The translations under genes were made by a program, and so were the position numbers. From Aphanomyces cochlioides (taxonomy: Eukaryota > Oomycota > Saprolegniomycetes > Saprolegniales > Verrucalvaceae): a stretch of 64,000 nt of DNA. The stretch spans positions 558,001 to 622,000 of the forward strand of contig JAHQRK010000017.1 in NCBI GenBank assembly GCA_019828595.1. Direction: 5' to 3'. Shown piece after piece: positions 11,522 to 22,405 of the stretch (its first letter is position 1; every line of letters begins with the position of its first letter). The notes under the pieces were generated by a model. It was not told the DNA's origin. It made no database searches and was given only the letters and a program-made list of their open reading frames with translations.

Positions 11522-14500
11522 ATGTCCAACGCCAACAGCTGTTCCGAGCTCCGTGAGACCAACACTCACGGAGTCACCATCATTCCAGGTATTGTATCAC
11601 CTCACCCACTTTCGTCGTCCAATCAGGATGGCGGAAGTGGTGTGAGTAATGTCGCTACACCTAACCCTAGGGCCGAAGTGGAGGTCGAGTTCGACCCTAA
11701 CAGCGTCTCTGGAGACCAATCTGCGTCTCGCTCCACCAGCGCTTCACCTGGTGCTCCACTCGCCGGAGTTCCAGGGGGGGTCAACCTCAGTGGGTCAGTG
11801 GTTGCCCCCCAGACCACTGTCGTTAACTTGTCTAGCGAAGCCCTCACTCAGGAGGGCGAACCACTGGGGCCTTGTGCCTGTGGTGGCTGCTTCCCTGGAC
11901 TCCAATTGGAGTCGATCCCCAGTGAAGGCGGCGAGAAAACGGGGTCCATGCCAGCCCTAGAGGCTACGAGGGCCCCCCCTATGGGCACACCCTGCGGTTC
12001 TGTCTACTTCCCCCCAGGGGCCTCTTCGGAGGGGCGGGGGCGGTATCCCGATTTGGGTTCTCGCCGGAGCAATGGTGTACCCCAGTCACCGTGCTGCGGG
12101 GATGGCATGGATTCCCCTTCTACCCCTGTCACTGGGGGTCTGGCCCCGGCCTTTCTCGTGACCAATGGGACTGAGCCAGCAGCCACCAACCGCGTCGCCC
12201 CCTGTGCTGAGCCTCCTAGAACGGGAGAGGAAGAAGAAAAATCTCAAGAGGACGTGGATATGGTCTCTGGAGACGCCGAGGGGAAGGATTCTACTGAAAC
12301 CGAGGCCTTAACCGACGAGGGAAATACTCAAATTCACTCTGAGGTTGATGGGTCAGGCGACATTAACGGCCAAGCGAAGCCGTGTGATACTCCTGGAGAA
12401 GTTATTCAAGAGGAACAATCGACAAACAATGACAATGACCAGTCAAATCAAGACATTGTCGACAAATCCGTTGCTCAAGGAAATGGCGCTGTTGATCCTC
12501 CTACCGCGGCAGACAAAATACAAGGCGATCAAGAGCAACAAAACGCTGAAAAGGCCAATCCATGGACGCAAAAGACTCCCGGCAAGGATTCAGCTTCGTC
12601 CAAGAAAGATTCCAAGCAAGGCAATGCCCCCAAAGGCGCGAAACATCGCAACACTGGTGCTCATGCTATTGCCGATGACGATATTGCGCGATGCGAGGCC
12701 ATGGCGGACGCATTCTACAAAGACTCTGGTGACATGGACGCCTTCATTGAAAACATTTTGCTCACTCCCCAGTCCCAAGTGTACGAGCTCACAGTCAAGT
12801 TGGGCGAAGCCTACAAGGACTGGTCCGAAAAAGTCATCTGCGATCAATTTGTCAAGGAAAATCCTGGTTCGTTATGGGGCTCCAAATTTCCGAACATTTT
12901 GATCCACAAGAAGAACCCACAGACCATTGTGATCTCAAGTTACAACTTGTCTACGTGCGTGGAAATGGGAGGCACAACGTTTCGACTTGGTGGCAAAGAC
13001 TTCCTGGTTCCCAAGTACTCGCGTTATGGCAACAACTACTACGTTACGTTCAACAAGGTCAGTCACCCTTCGATGGCCAAGGCGATTGTCAAGAAAATGG
13101 CTGCATTGACCAAGTCAGTGATAGCAGCATTCAACCCTACTGCTGGTCAGAACATCAAGTCGCCGCATTTGAGAGTCATTTTCAAGTCGCCTGCGCCTCC
13201 TGCAGTGCTGGTGCCAAAATCCGGCGACGCACTACGCGAAATCACCATTACGGATCCGTCGGGTCAGCCTTTTGTCGTCGTGTTTCAGCACAAGATCGCT
13301 GCTCTGAACAAGACATTGCCTCCGTCGATTGTTTCACGACGTGCAGAGGCCAAGGCTGAAAAAGCGAAGGCAAAAGCGGCCAAGGCAGCGGCAAAATCTC
13401 CTCCGTCAGGAGAAAAAGAACCTGAACATGATGGAGACGATCATGATCAAGACCCTGGAACAAATGCGGAAGGCAAGGCCGACTCAACTGAGGCATCTGG
13501 AGATCGTCAAGATGAACAACCACAGCCAACAGCTCCTTCTCATGGCTCTGATGTCGATATGTCTGGTGACAGCGATCCCCCTAACAACAATGGACAAGAC
13601 AAACAACAAGAAGATGTGGAAATGTCTACCAACGAATCGCCCGCTCTTGCTCCACCAAGTGAGCAGCCCAAGAACTCGCTGGACCTTCAATTGGTAACGG
13701 GCTACCGGTCTGGACCAGCTCCAAAACGTACTTTGCCTTCGTCCCCACGTTTGGATCCCCTGCCGACATCCAACCGTTTTCATATCCTCGAAGAAGACGA
13801 CGTGGAACTCTCGTTTGAAGACTTTGCAGTGCCTCGAATTGTATTGGAAGATTCAAGTGCGCCACGCCCGAAAAAGACCAAAGGCAAAGCGAAGAAACAA
13901 CGACTTAACAAGTCTGCTGCAGCCCACCTCGAATTGGCGAAGAAGATCATTCGAGACAAGAAAGTCGAAGGCAGTATCACCGAATGTCAACGCATTTTGC
14001 GAGATGATCCTCAGCTCGTTGCACATGCTATGTACGCACAAGATGAAGACCTCAGTTTGTTTCAGTCACTTGTTGCAACCAAGACTATTGAGCGCAAGAT
14101 GGCTTTGTTAAAAGCTCAAGGCAAGCCTCACAACTACAAACATCACGTCAACTTCATGGCTCAATACAAGATTCACCCGTCAGAAATCTTGGAAGAATTG
14201 ACCACGGACATACCAGAGATCAAGCGCATCCTCTTTGCACTTGCTACGATTGACTTATTCCTCTCAAATCGGTTAAATGAGTTGTATTAACCTTATTTTT
14301 GAGCAAAGGCCCTAATGACTTACTAATTTGCCTCGTACTGTATAAATAGAACTTGGAAAACAGAATATGGCAAAGTGGTCATTGAACAGGAGATGAAGTG
14401 AGTGAGCCGTCAGCTCTCTCATGAAACGACGCTGTTAGGAATGATGTGTTGACGTAACCAGGGGTCCGAAGATAGATGCTTGAGCACATTGAATACCTTG

Positions 14501-14905
14501 GTGTATCCCTTCTTGAGAGGGAGATCAACCAGGAGCTGTTGTAGATGTAGCTTGATCAAAGAGGCAGCATGAATGGCAACTTCCATCGGACTCTTCGCTG
14601 TATTCCTCTCAAATCGGGCCCCAGACCTCTACACAAACTCGGAGGCACTGACTGTTCTATTGAACCAAGAAGCAACAAGATTGCCTGACACCAACTGCTT
14701 GACGGACTGGTCGCTGTTTGCTTTGATCGAAAACTTCAGCGACAATCTCGAGAAGTTCACTTTGCCGGCTCCCGTCTTGTCGGCCATCTCGATGCTCAAA
14801 AGCATCACCAACAATTACCACATCGACGAGCTCTGCAGCAAAGCTCACCACTCCATGAACGCCGACGAAATTGATCCCCTCGATTTGGAGGACGATCAAC
14901 TCTAA
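11522..14905 (+). pseudogene. LINE ORF1 of the near full-length element, interrupted
   Basis: ORF1 starts at 11522 and is open to 14290, where the inserted antisense tail adds five residues and a stop. Native sequence resumes at about 14601 and runs to the natural stop TAA at 14903-14905 (ending DPLDLEDDQL). Without the insert and its duplicated target the reading frame would cover about 1013 aa, the longest version in the window. This ORF1 therefore cannot give full-length protein. The intact downstream ORF2 would depend on ORF1 supplied in trans from another copy, if it is expressed at all. Confidence 0.85.
14273..14600 (-). mobile_element. 5'-truncated antisense LINE tail in unit 3
   Basis: This is the third copy of the inserted tail (offset 6674 bp from the first), again between direct repeats TATTCCTCTCAAATCGG. 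It breaks the ORF1 of the only element here with an intact ORF2. Confidence 0.92.
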
Positions 14906-14983
14906 GGCTTCTATCCCCTGCTTCAATTCATTTCAACCTCCCCTCTGACCCCTCCATTCTACTCATTTTCATCTGTACTCGTG

Positions 14984-17900
14984 ATGATTGACAACAACTT
15001 CTCCGATGTCCCAACTGAACTCGTGGACTGGGACCCACAAATCATCTCCCTCAACACCAATGGCTTCTCCAACAGTCATCGGTACATCCTCGACAAACTA
15101 TCAAGTGTTCACGACGTTTCCTTTATCCAAGAAACCCGTTTCCGCACGCCAAGTCTCCACGACCGTGTTGCGTTCCATTGGCAACGCATCACAAACCACG
15201 AAGGCTCTTTGTTCTTTGAAGAGCCTATTTACCCTGAAGTATCCACGTCGCCAGCCACTGGAGGTCTGGCTACGTTGATACATCCTCACTCTCCTTTGAA
15301 GAACGCCACTCAAGTCCCTCATGACAACCCAGTGCTTCGTGGTCGTTATCTACAAGTGCGATGTAATCTGGGTCCACTGACAGTCGTTCTCCACAATATC
15401 TATGCGCCGGCAGCCTTCCAAGAACGAGCAAGTTACTTCGAAGAATTGCCACGCGACTTTCCTCCACATGCGCTCCACATTGTTGGAGGAGATTTCAACT
15501 GCACTCTCAACAAAGATTTGGATTCGTTGAGACCCAGTACCTCCACCATGGCCGGCACCCTTCAACTGGAACAATGGATGCACAGTTTGTCTCTGGTGGA
15601 TCTGTTTCGCCGTCAAAACCCCGTGGCAAGAACCTTCACAAGTCCCACACTCACCAACCGACTTGACTACATCTTTTGTTCGTCCACCTTGGCGGGTCTT
15701 CGTCATTGGAAGGCGACGCACATGCCACATGTTCCACAGGCTGACCACGTGGCTTGTCGTATCATCACAAAGCGTCAAACATTGCGCCATGGCTCTGGAT
15801 CATGGAAAGCTCCAACTTGGCTACTTCGTCTACCACGAGCGGCCGAGATTGTTCATGGATGTCTGGATCGATTTTTGGACAAGTCTCCAACATTCCACAA
15901 TATCTCCAAGGCCTACGACATGCTGGTCAATGATATCCGCTCCCAACTCAAAGAATTCCATTCTCAACGATTGGAGAAACAACGTCTGCCGTTGAAGAAG
16001 TTAGCTGTCGAGATCGCTTCGCTTTTGCAAGTCCCCAACATGCGTCAAGATTCAGTGCTGGTGGATCGAGTGCGAGACCTTCAAAAGCAAATTCACGAGC
16101 TGCAAGATCGAGACAAGCAGTTTCGTCAAGACCAGGCGTTCCAACTTCACTTGTACAAAGCAGAGCGCTCGTCCAAGTTCCACTTCATGTCCCCTGTCCC
16201 TACCCCCTTGAAGAAGACAGTCTTCAAAGAGTTGGTGGATGTCAATGGAAATGTTGTCTCCAATCAACAAGGCATGTCTGACGTCCTGGTCGACTACTAC
16301 AAGGACTTGTTTGCAGCTCCCGAGGTGCAGCGATCTGGAGACGAAGTGTCGTCATTTCTGACCCCATTGACTCGACACAAGCAACTGCCAGAGCAAGCCC
16401 AGAAAGAGCTGTCGGCTCCCTTGCGCGCCAACGAGTTCTATCATGCTATTCGACACAGCAGTTCGAACTCAGCGCCAGGTCCCAACGCTCTGCCATTCGA
16501 AGTCCTCAAACTTGCACCTCACAAGTGGTCGTTGGTATTGGAGCTGCTATTCACACACCAGCTCCATTCTCACCCTCGCTTGACTCCCATGCAACTTGTC
16601 AGTACGCTGGTGTTGCTGCACAAGAAAGGCCCCAAGTCACAAGCCAAGAACTATCGGCCCATTAGCCTACTCAACACGGATGTGAAAATCCTGACGAGTA
16701 TTCTGGCTTATCGACTCCAGCGCCACATTCGACACATCATCCACCCGGACCAGCAAGGCTTTATCCGTCGAAGCAATATCCAAACCAATATTGCACGACT
16801 GGATGACATGCTGCACCACATCAAACTACACAGTCCGTCCTCGATGGTGGCACTGCTTGACTTTGAGAAAGCGTTTGATCGCGTGGACCACGCGTACTTG
16901 CTCCGCGTCCTCCGTCACTATGGCTTTCCCGAAACCTTTGTTGACATGGTTCGCGTACTGTACTCGGGCCGCAAGTCTCGCATCTTGGTGAACGGCTTCT
17001 TGTCCAAGCCAGTTCACATCTCACGCGGTGTGTTGCAAGGTGATCCACTGTCGCCACTTCTGTTTGTGATCGCTTTGGAACCGATGTGCCAACTCCTACG
17101 GCAACACTCCAACTATGGCATCAAGTGTGGGGATCGCTACCACACTGGGAATTACTTTGCCGACGACTCGCAACTCTATGCGGCAAATGAGACGTGCCTC
17201 CACCGGCAGCTTGCATTGGTTCAAACCTTTTGCGACAAGTCTGGTTTCCGACTCAACGTAGACAAGACCCAAATTCTGACCTACAGCCAGTTGAATGGGA
17301 ACCTTGCCTCACTACAAGTTACTTCCGACAGTCCCGTGAAGGCTCTTGGTATCTTGGTTGCGCCCAATCTTTCTCCATTGGCACGTTTCAATTACGTGTT
17401 TGAGAAGTTTGTGGCTCGCTTGTCTTTGTGGCTCTACAAGGCTCGAACCATGGCCGGAAAAGTCACTATCCTGCACAGCATATGTCTGCCTGTGTTATGG
17501 TACCAACTGGCTTTTGTCCCTGCCGACAAAGACCTGGCCAAAAAGATCGACAAGGCCATGCTTCAATTTATGCATGGTGAAGAAATCAACCCATCCTCCT
17601 CTGTCCATGGCCTCCGTTTGATCAAAAAGGAGATCATATTCATGCCGAAGAAGTCCGGTGGCTTAGGCCTGCACCATGCACTTGCTTTATGGCAACAACA
17701 CAACCGCTCTGTCATGATCAGATGCATTCAAGCCATCACCACCCCACCCCGCAAGTCTGCCATGTCCGCCTGGATTACGCCGGGCTATACTCTCCTCGAG
17801 AAGGCTTTTCATCCATGGGGTTCCCCCCGAGATCTCCTCTTGGCAAATGGCTCTTCTGCATTCATCAGACAACTGTACAAGAATCCCAATATCACTCCAA

Positions 17901-19039
17901 TGTGGAAAGCCTTATTGAGTAGCTGGTTTGAATCCCGCTGGACTCCGTACGGCTGTCCAAATCACATCTCATCTTTGGATGTTCCCCTTTGGCACAACTC
18001 GTATCTGCCTGGACTCGAAGACCTATACGATCAGTCCTCTACATCGACGCAAGACCAAGCCAATGTATTGGCTTCGCTTCACATCACGAAGTTGTCGCAT
18101 TTGTTGACTCCGTGTCAGCGAGTTTGGCCAGCTTCGATCTTGTTCGACAAAATCAACCGTGCCTGCCGCCAAGCCAATTTTGTCCCTCCAACGAAACAAT
18201 GGATCTCAATCTTGGTGACCAAGTTATCACGATTGTTTGAGATTGTTTCTGAAGAGGATGCTCCCGTGTTCCACTTGCCGACGCCAAGCTCTGAATGGAT
18301 GGAATGGCACTGGATAATTCACCCTGACTCGAGTCCGATCGTGTTGGCGCTTGCGACTTCGAAATCGGCTAAGATCAGAGCTTCTCCAGCTGTCAGCTCG
18401 TCCATTCTTCCTACCAAGCATCTCAACCTGCCATCCAACTTTTACGAAGACCCCAAGCGCCTTACCCAACTTGCCGCCTTCCTCCAACCCGACCACATTC
18501 TCCCTCGATATGGAGAGTTCATTTTCAAGACCCTTCTCCGCGCCAACGCCATGCAATATCTGTTTCAGTACCAAGACCCCAAGCCGACGTGTGTCTTCTG
18601 TCGTGTCAATGAGACGTACGAGCATTTCCTGTTCTCTTGTGGATATGGTCAATCTGTTTGGTATTTCTTCAAGACAATCCAGCGACTGCTCGAGTGTTCC
18701 TTTCCGTCCACGTATCTGGAAATGTTCTACGAGACGCCCAAACCGTCCGATGGATACTACATCCGTGGCTATCTGAAGATCTGGCCGATTGTCCGAGCCT
18801 GCGTGTATTATCAAATATGGCTCCAACGTGCCGATCGCACCTTTCGACCCGACCTCACAGCGAAGAGTCCGATGGAAGTTGCCATTCATGCTGCCTCTTT
18901 GATCAAGCTACATCTACAACAGCTCCTGGTTGATCTCCCTCTCAAGAAGGGATACACCAAGGTATTCAATGTGCTCAAGCATCTATCTTCGGACCCCTGG
19001 TTACGTCAACACGCCATTCCTGACAGTGTCGTTTCATGA
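14984..19039 (+). CDS. LINE ORF2: endonuclease-reverse transcriptase
   Basis: An uninterrupted protein of 1351 aa starts at ATG 14984 (MIDNNFSD). The N-terminal apurinic-type endonuclease domain spans roughly residues 15-255. It shows SLNTNG, the catalytic-Glu motif IQETR, HNIYAP, GGDFNC near 169, RLDYIF near 225 and ADH near 252 in place of the usual SDH. The reverse transcriptase spans roughly 520-790, with YRPISLLN, motif A LLDFEKAFDRVDH near 626, the RGVLQGDPLSPLLF motif and the catalytic YFADDS near 725-730. A C-terminal zf-RVT-like knuckle CVFCRVNETYEHFLFSC lies near 1204-1220. The enzyme would nick target DNA and copy the element RNA by target-primed reverse transcription. All catalytic motifs are present, so it may be active. 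Its own upstream ORF1 is interrupted. Confidence 0.95.
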   Translation: MIDNNFSDVPTELVDWDPQIISLNTNGFSNSHRYILDKLSSVHDVSFIQETRFRTPSLHDRVAFHWQRITNHEGSLFFEEPIYPEVSTSPATGGLATLIHPHSPLKNATQVPHDNPVLRGRYLQVRCNLGPLTVVLHNIYAPAAFQERASYFEELPRDFPPHALHIVGGDFNCTLNKDLDSLRPSTSTMAGTLQLEQWMHSLSLVDLFRRQNPVARTFTSPTLTNRLDYIFCSSTLAGLRHWKATHMPHVPQADHVACRIITKRQTLRHGSGSWKAPTWLLRLPRAAEIVHGCLDRFLDKSPTFHNISKAYDMLVNDIRSQLKEFHSQRLEKQRLPLKKLAVEIASLLQVPNMRQDSVLVDRVRDLQKQIHELQDRDKQFRQDQAFQLHLYKAERSSKFHFMSPVPTPLKKTVFKELVDVNGNVVSNQQGMSDVLVDYYKDLFAAPEVQRSGDEVSSFLTPLTRHKQLPEQAQKELSAPLRANEFYHAIRHSSSNSAPGPNALPFEVLKLAPHKWSLVLELLFTHQLHSHPRLTPMQLVSTLVLLHKKGPKSQAKNYRPISLLNTDVKILTSILAYRLQRHIRHIIHPDQQGFIRRSNIQTNIARLDDMLHHIKLHSPSSMVALLDFEKAFDRVDHAYLLRVLRHYGFPETFVDMVRVLYSGRKSRILVNGFLSKPVHISRGVLQGDPLSPLLFVIALEPMCQLLRQHSNYGIKCGDRYHTGNYFADDSQLYAANETCLHRQLALVQTFCDKSGFRLNVDKTQILTYSQLNGNLASLQVTSDSPVKALGILVAPNLSPLARFNYVFEKFVARLSLWLYKARTMAGKVTILHSICLPVLWYQLAFVPADKDLAKKIDKAMLQFMHGEEINPSSSVHGLRLIKKEIIFMPKKSGGLGLHHALALWQQHNRSVMIRCIQAITTPPRKSAMSAWITPGYTLLEKAFHPWGSPRDLLLANGSSAFIRQLYKNPNITPMWKALLSSWFESRWTPYGCPNHISSLDVPLWHNSYLPGLEDLYDQSSTSTQDQANVLASLHITKLSHLLTPCQRVWPASILFDKINRACRQANFVPPTKQWISILVTKLSRLFEIVSEEDAPVFHLPTPSSEWMEWHWIIHPDSSPIVLALATSKSAKIRASPAVSSSILPTKHLNLPSNFYEDPKRLTQLAAFLQPDHILPRYGEFIFKTLLRANAMQYLFQYQDPKPTCVFCRVNETYEHFLFSCGYGQSVWYFFKTIQRLLECSFPSTYLEMFYETPKPSDGYYIRGYLKIWPIVRACVYYQIWLQRADRTFRPDLTAKSPMEVAIHAASLIKLHLQQLLVDLPLKKGYTKVFNVLKHLSSDPWLRQHAIPDSVVS

Positions 19040-19184
19040 GTGAGCTGACGGCTCACCACTTCATCTCCTGTTCAATGACCACTTTGCCATATTCTGTTTT
19101 CCAAGTTCTATTTATACAGTACAAGGCAAATTAGTAAGTCATTAGGGCCTTTGCTCAAAAATAAGGTTAATACAACTCATTTAA
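19037..19184 (+). other. LINE 3' UTR with conserved stem-loop
   Basis: The 3' UTR begins inside a small stem-loop that overlaps the ORF2 stop: GTGAGC, loop TGACG, GCTCAC at 19040-19056. The equivalent place in the element at 25999-33146 forms a different stem (TGAGTGAG/CTCACTCA at 32996-33019), so pairing is kept although bases differ. The UTR ends in ACTCATTTAA without poly(A). Such structures often serve as the template-recognition signal for the reverse transcriptase in tail-less LINEs; for this family that is an inference. Confidence 0.5.
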
Positions 19185-19717
19185 CTATGTACGCACAAGA
19201 TGAAGACCTCAGTTTGTTTCAGTCACTTGTTGCAACCAAGACTATTGAGCGCAAGATGGCTTTGTTAAAAGCTCAAGGCAAGCCTCACAACTACAAACAT
19301 CACGTCAACTTCATGGCTCAATACAAGATTCACCCGTCAGAAATCTTGGAAGAATTGACCACGGACATACCAGAGATCAAGCGCATCCTCTTTGCACTTG
19401 CTACGATTAACTTATTCCTCTCAAATCAGGCCCCAGACCTCTACACAAACTCGGAGGCACTGACTGTTCTATTGAACCAAGAAGCAACAAGATTGCCTGA
19501 CACCAACTGCTTGACGGACTGGTCGCTGTTTGCTTTGATCGAAAACTTCAGCGACAATCTCGAGAAGTTCACTTTGCCGGCTCCCGTCTTGTCGGCCATC
19601 TCGATGCTCAAAAGCATCACCAACAATTACCACATCGACGAGCTCTGCAGCAAAGCTCACCACTCCATGAACGCCGACGAAATTGATCCCCTCGATTTGG
19701 AGGACGATCAACCCTAA
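19185..19717 (+). pseudogene. LINE ORF1 C-terminal fragment
   Basis: Directly after the 3' terminus of the preceding element, ORF1 sequence begins at CTATGTACG (residues MYAQDEDLSL) and runs to the normal ORF1 stop. It carries the variants INLFLSNQ and DDQP, which tie it to the copies at 22406-25209 and 26061-28865. The N-terminal four-fifths of ORF1 is missing. The join has no target duplication, so it is a recombination or nested-insertion breakpoint. Confidence 0.85.
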
Positions 19718-19795
19718 GGCTTCTATCCCCTGCTTCAATCCATTTCAACCTCCCCTCTGACCCCTCCATTCTACTCATTTTCATCTGTACTCGTG

Positions 19796-20415
19796 ATGAT
19801 TGACAACAACTTCTCCGATGTCCCAACTGAACTCGTGGACTGGGACCCACAAATCATCTCCCTCAACACCAATGGCTTCTCCAACAGTCATCGGTACATC
19901 CTCGACAAACTATCAAGTGTTCACGACGTTTCCTTTATCCAAGAAACCCGTTTCCGCACGCCAAGTCTCCACGACCGTGTTGCGTTCCATTGGCAACGCA
20001 TCACAAACCACGAAGGCTCTTTGTTCTTTGAAGAGCCTATTTACCCTGAAGTATCCACGTCGCCAGCCACTGGAGGTCTGGCTACGTTGATACATCCTCA
20101 CTCTCCTTTGAAGAACGCCACTCAAGTCCCTCATGACAACCCAGTGCTTCGTGGTCGTTATCTACAAGTGCGATGTACTCTGGGTCCACTGACAGTCGTT
20201 CTCCACAATATCTATGCGCCGGCAGCCTTCCAAGAACGAGCAAGTTACTTCGAAGAATTGCCACGCGACTTATCTCCACATGCGCTCCACATTGTTGGAG
20301 GAGATTTCAACTGCACTCTCAACAAAGATTTGGATTCGTTGAGACCCAGTACCTCCACCATGGCCGGCACCCTTCAACTGGAACAATGAATGCACAGTTT
20401 GTCTCTGGTGGATCT
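19796..20415 (+). pseudogene. LINE ORF2 N-terminal fragment with nonsense codon
   Basis: The first part of ORF2 (endonuclease domain through GGDFNC) follows the ORF1 fragment at the normal spacing. The codon for Trp in LEQWM has become TGA (20387-20389), ending the frame after 197 residues. At 20415/20416 the sequence switches to the minus strand of another ORF2 copy with a one-base overlap. This is a dead fragment. Confidence 0.85.
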
Positions 20416-22327
20416 ACGCGTGGTCCACGCGATCAAAAGCTTTCTCAAAGTCAAGCAGTGCCACCATCGAGGACGGACTGTGTAGTTTGATGTGGTGCAG
20501 CATGTCATCCAGTCGTGCAATATTGGTTTGGATATTGCTTCGACGGATAAAGCCTTGCTGGTCCGGGTGGATGATGTGTCGAATGTGGCGCTGGAGTCGA
20601 TAAGCCAGAATACTCGTCAGGATTTTCACATCCGTGTTGAGTAGGCTACTGGGCCGATAGTTCTTGGCTTGTGACTTGGGGCCTTTCTTGTGCAGCAACA
20701 CCAGCGTACTGACAAGTTGCATGGGAGTCAAGCGAGGGTGAGAATGGAGCTGGTGTGTGAATAGCAGCTCCAATACCAACGACCACTTGTGAGGTGCAAG
20801 TTTGAGGACTTCGAATGGCAGAGCGTTGGGACCTGGCGCTGAGTTCGAACTGCTGTGTCGAATAGCATGATAGAACTCGTTGGCGCGCAAGGGAGCCGAC
20901 AGCTCTTTCTGGGCTTGCTCTGGCAGTTGCTTGTGTCGAGTCAATGGGGTCAGAAATGACGACACTTCGTCTCCAGATCGCTGCACCTCGGGAGCTGCAA
21001 ACAAGTCCTTGTAGTAGTCGACCAGGACGTCAGACATGCCTTGTTGATTGGAGACAACATTTCCATTGACATCCACCAACTCTTTGAAGACTGTCTTCTT
21101 CAAGGGGGTAGGGACAGGGGACATGAAGTGGAACTTGGACGAGCGCTCTGCTTTGTACAAGTGAAGTTGGAACGCCTGGTCTTGACGAAACTGCTTGTCT
21201 CGATCTTGCAGCTCGTGAATTTGCTTTTGAAGGTCTCGCACTCGATCCACCAGCACTGAATCTTGACGCATGTTGGGGACTTGCAAAAGCGAAGCGATCT
21301 CGACAGCTAACTTCTTCAACGGCAGACGTTGTTTCTCCAATCGTTGAGAATGGAATTCTTTGAGTTGGGAGCGGATATCATTGACCAGCATGTCGTAGGC
21401 CTTGGAGATATTGTGGAATGTTGGAGACTTGTCCAAAAATCGATCCAGACATCCATGAACAATCTCGGCCGCTCGTGGTAGACGAAGTAGCCAAGTTGGA
21501 GCTTTCCATGATCCAGAGCCATGGCGCAATGTTTGACGCTTTGAGATGATACGACAAGCCACGTGATCAGCCTGTGGAACGTGTGGCATGTGCGTCGCCT
21601 TCCAATGACGAAGACCCGCCAAGGTGGACGAACAAAAGATGTAGTCAAGTCGGTTGGTGAGTGTGGGACTTGTGAAGGTTCTTGCCACGGGGTTTTGACG
21701 GCGAAACAGATCCACCAGAGACAAACTGTGCATCCATTGTTCCAGTTGAAGGGTGCCGGCCATGGTGGAGGTACTGGGTCTCAACGAATCCAAATCTTTG
21801 TTGAGAGTGCAGTTGAAATCTCCTCCAACAATGTGGAGCGCATGTGGAGATAAGTCGCGTGGCAATTCTTCGAAGTAACTTGCTCGTTGTTGGAAGGCTG
21901 CCGGCGCATAGATATTGTGGAGAACGACTGTCAGTGGACCCAGAGTACATCGCACTTGTAGATAACGACCACGAAGCACTGGGTTGTCATGAGGGACTTG
22001 AGTGGCGTTCTTCAAAGGAGAGTGAGGATATATCAACGTAGCCAGACCTCTAGTGGCTGGCGACGTGAATACTTCAGGGTAAATAGGCTCTTCAAAGAAC
22101 AAAGAGCCTTCGTGGTTTGTGATGCGTTGCCAATGGAACGCAACACGGTCGTGGAGACTTGGCGTGCGGAAACGGGTTTCTTGGATAAAGGAAACGTCGT
22201 GAACACTTGATAGTTTGTCGAGGATGTACCGATGACTGTTGGAGAAGCCATTGGTGTTGAGGGAGATGATTTGTGGGTCCCAGTCCACGAGTTCAGTTGG
22301 GACATCGGAGAAGTTGTTGTCAATCAT
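20416..22327 (-). pseudogene. LINE ORF2 N-terminal half (minus strand)
   Basis: ORF2 runs from its ATG at 22327 down to 20416, where it is cut inside RT motif A (FDRVDHA). It contains the endonuclease domain, the linker and the first RT motifs but lacks the catalytic FADD box. Relative to the intact copy it carries several substitutions, including YRPSSLLN for YRPISLLN and LIYPHSP for LIHPHSP. It forms the inner-left part of the large inverted repeat with 28944-30855. Confidence 0.85.
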
Positions 22328-22405
22328 CACGAGTACAGATGAAAATGAGTAGAATGGAGGGGTCAGAGGGGAGGTTGAAATGGATTGAAGCAGGGGATAG
22401 AAGCC

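Larger units (their letters stand above)
4788..14798 (+). repeat. Tandem array of three 3337-bp LINE 5'-half units
   Basis: The units are 4788-8124, 8125-11461 and 11462-14798. Each starts at the LINE 5' terminus and runs through ORF1 to the same breakpoint near its C-terminus (ATGCTCA then CTTCCG). Each carries the same antisense LINE tail. By eye, units 2 and 3 are identical; unit 1 differs by at least one base near 6408 (A for G). The third unit continues into the rest of ORF1 and an intact ORF2. The layout fits unequal exchange or replication-based amplification after the tail insertion. An assembly over-expansion cannot be excluded from sequence alone. Confidence 0.9.
11462..19184 (+). 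mobile_element. Near full-length APE-type LINE with intact ORF2
   Basis: The element runs from the 5' terminus ACTTCCGAATTT to the 3' terminus ACTCATTTAA. It is 7723 bp, or about 7.38 kb after removing the inserted antisense tail at 14273-14600 and one copy of its target duplication. That agrees with the other full-length copy (7148 bp plus its 237-bp deletion). The order is 5' UTR, ORF1 (broken by the tail), a spacer of about 78 nt, intact ORF2 and 3' UTR. There is no poly(A) or microsatellite tail. By its endonuclease and RT motifs I place it in the L1/Tx1-like group of non-LTR elements, but the clade needs a phylogeny. The 3' side joins another LINE fragment directly, so no flanking target duplication can be read. 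Confidence 0.9.
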
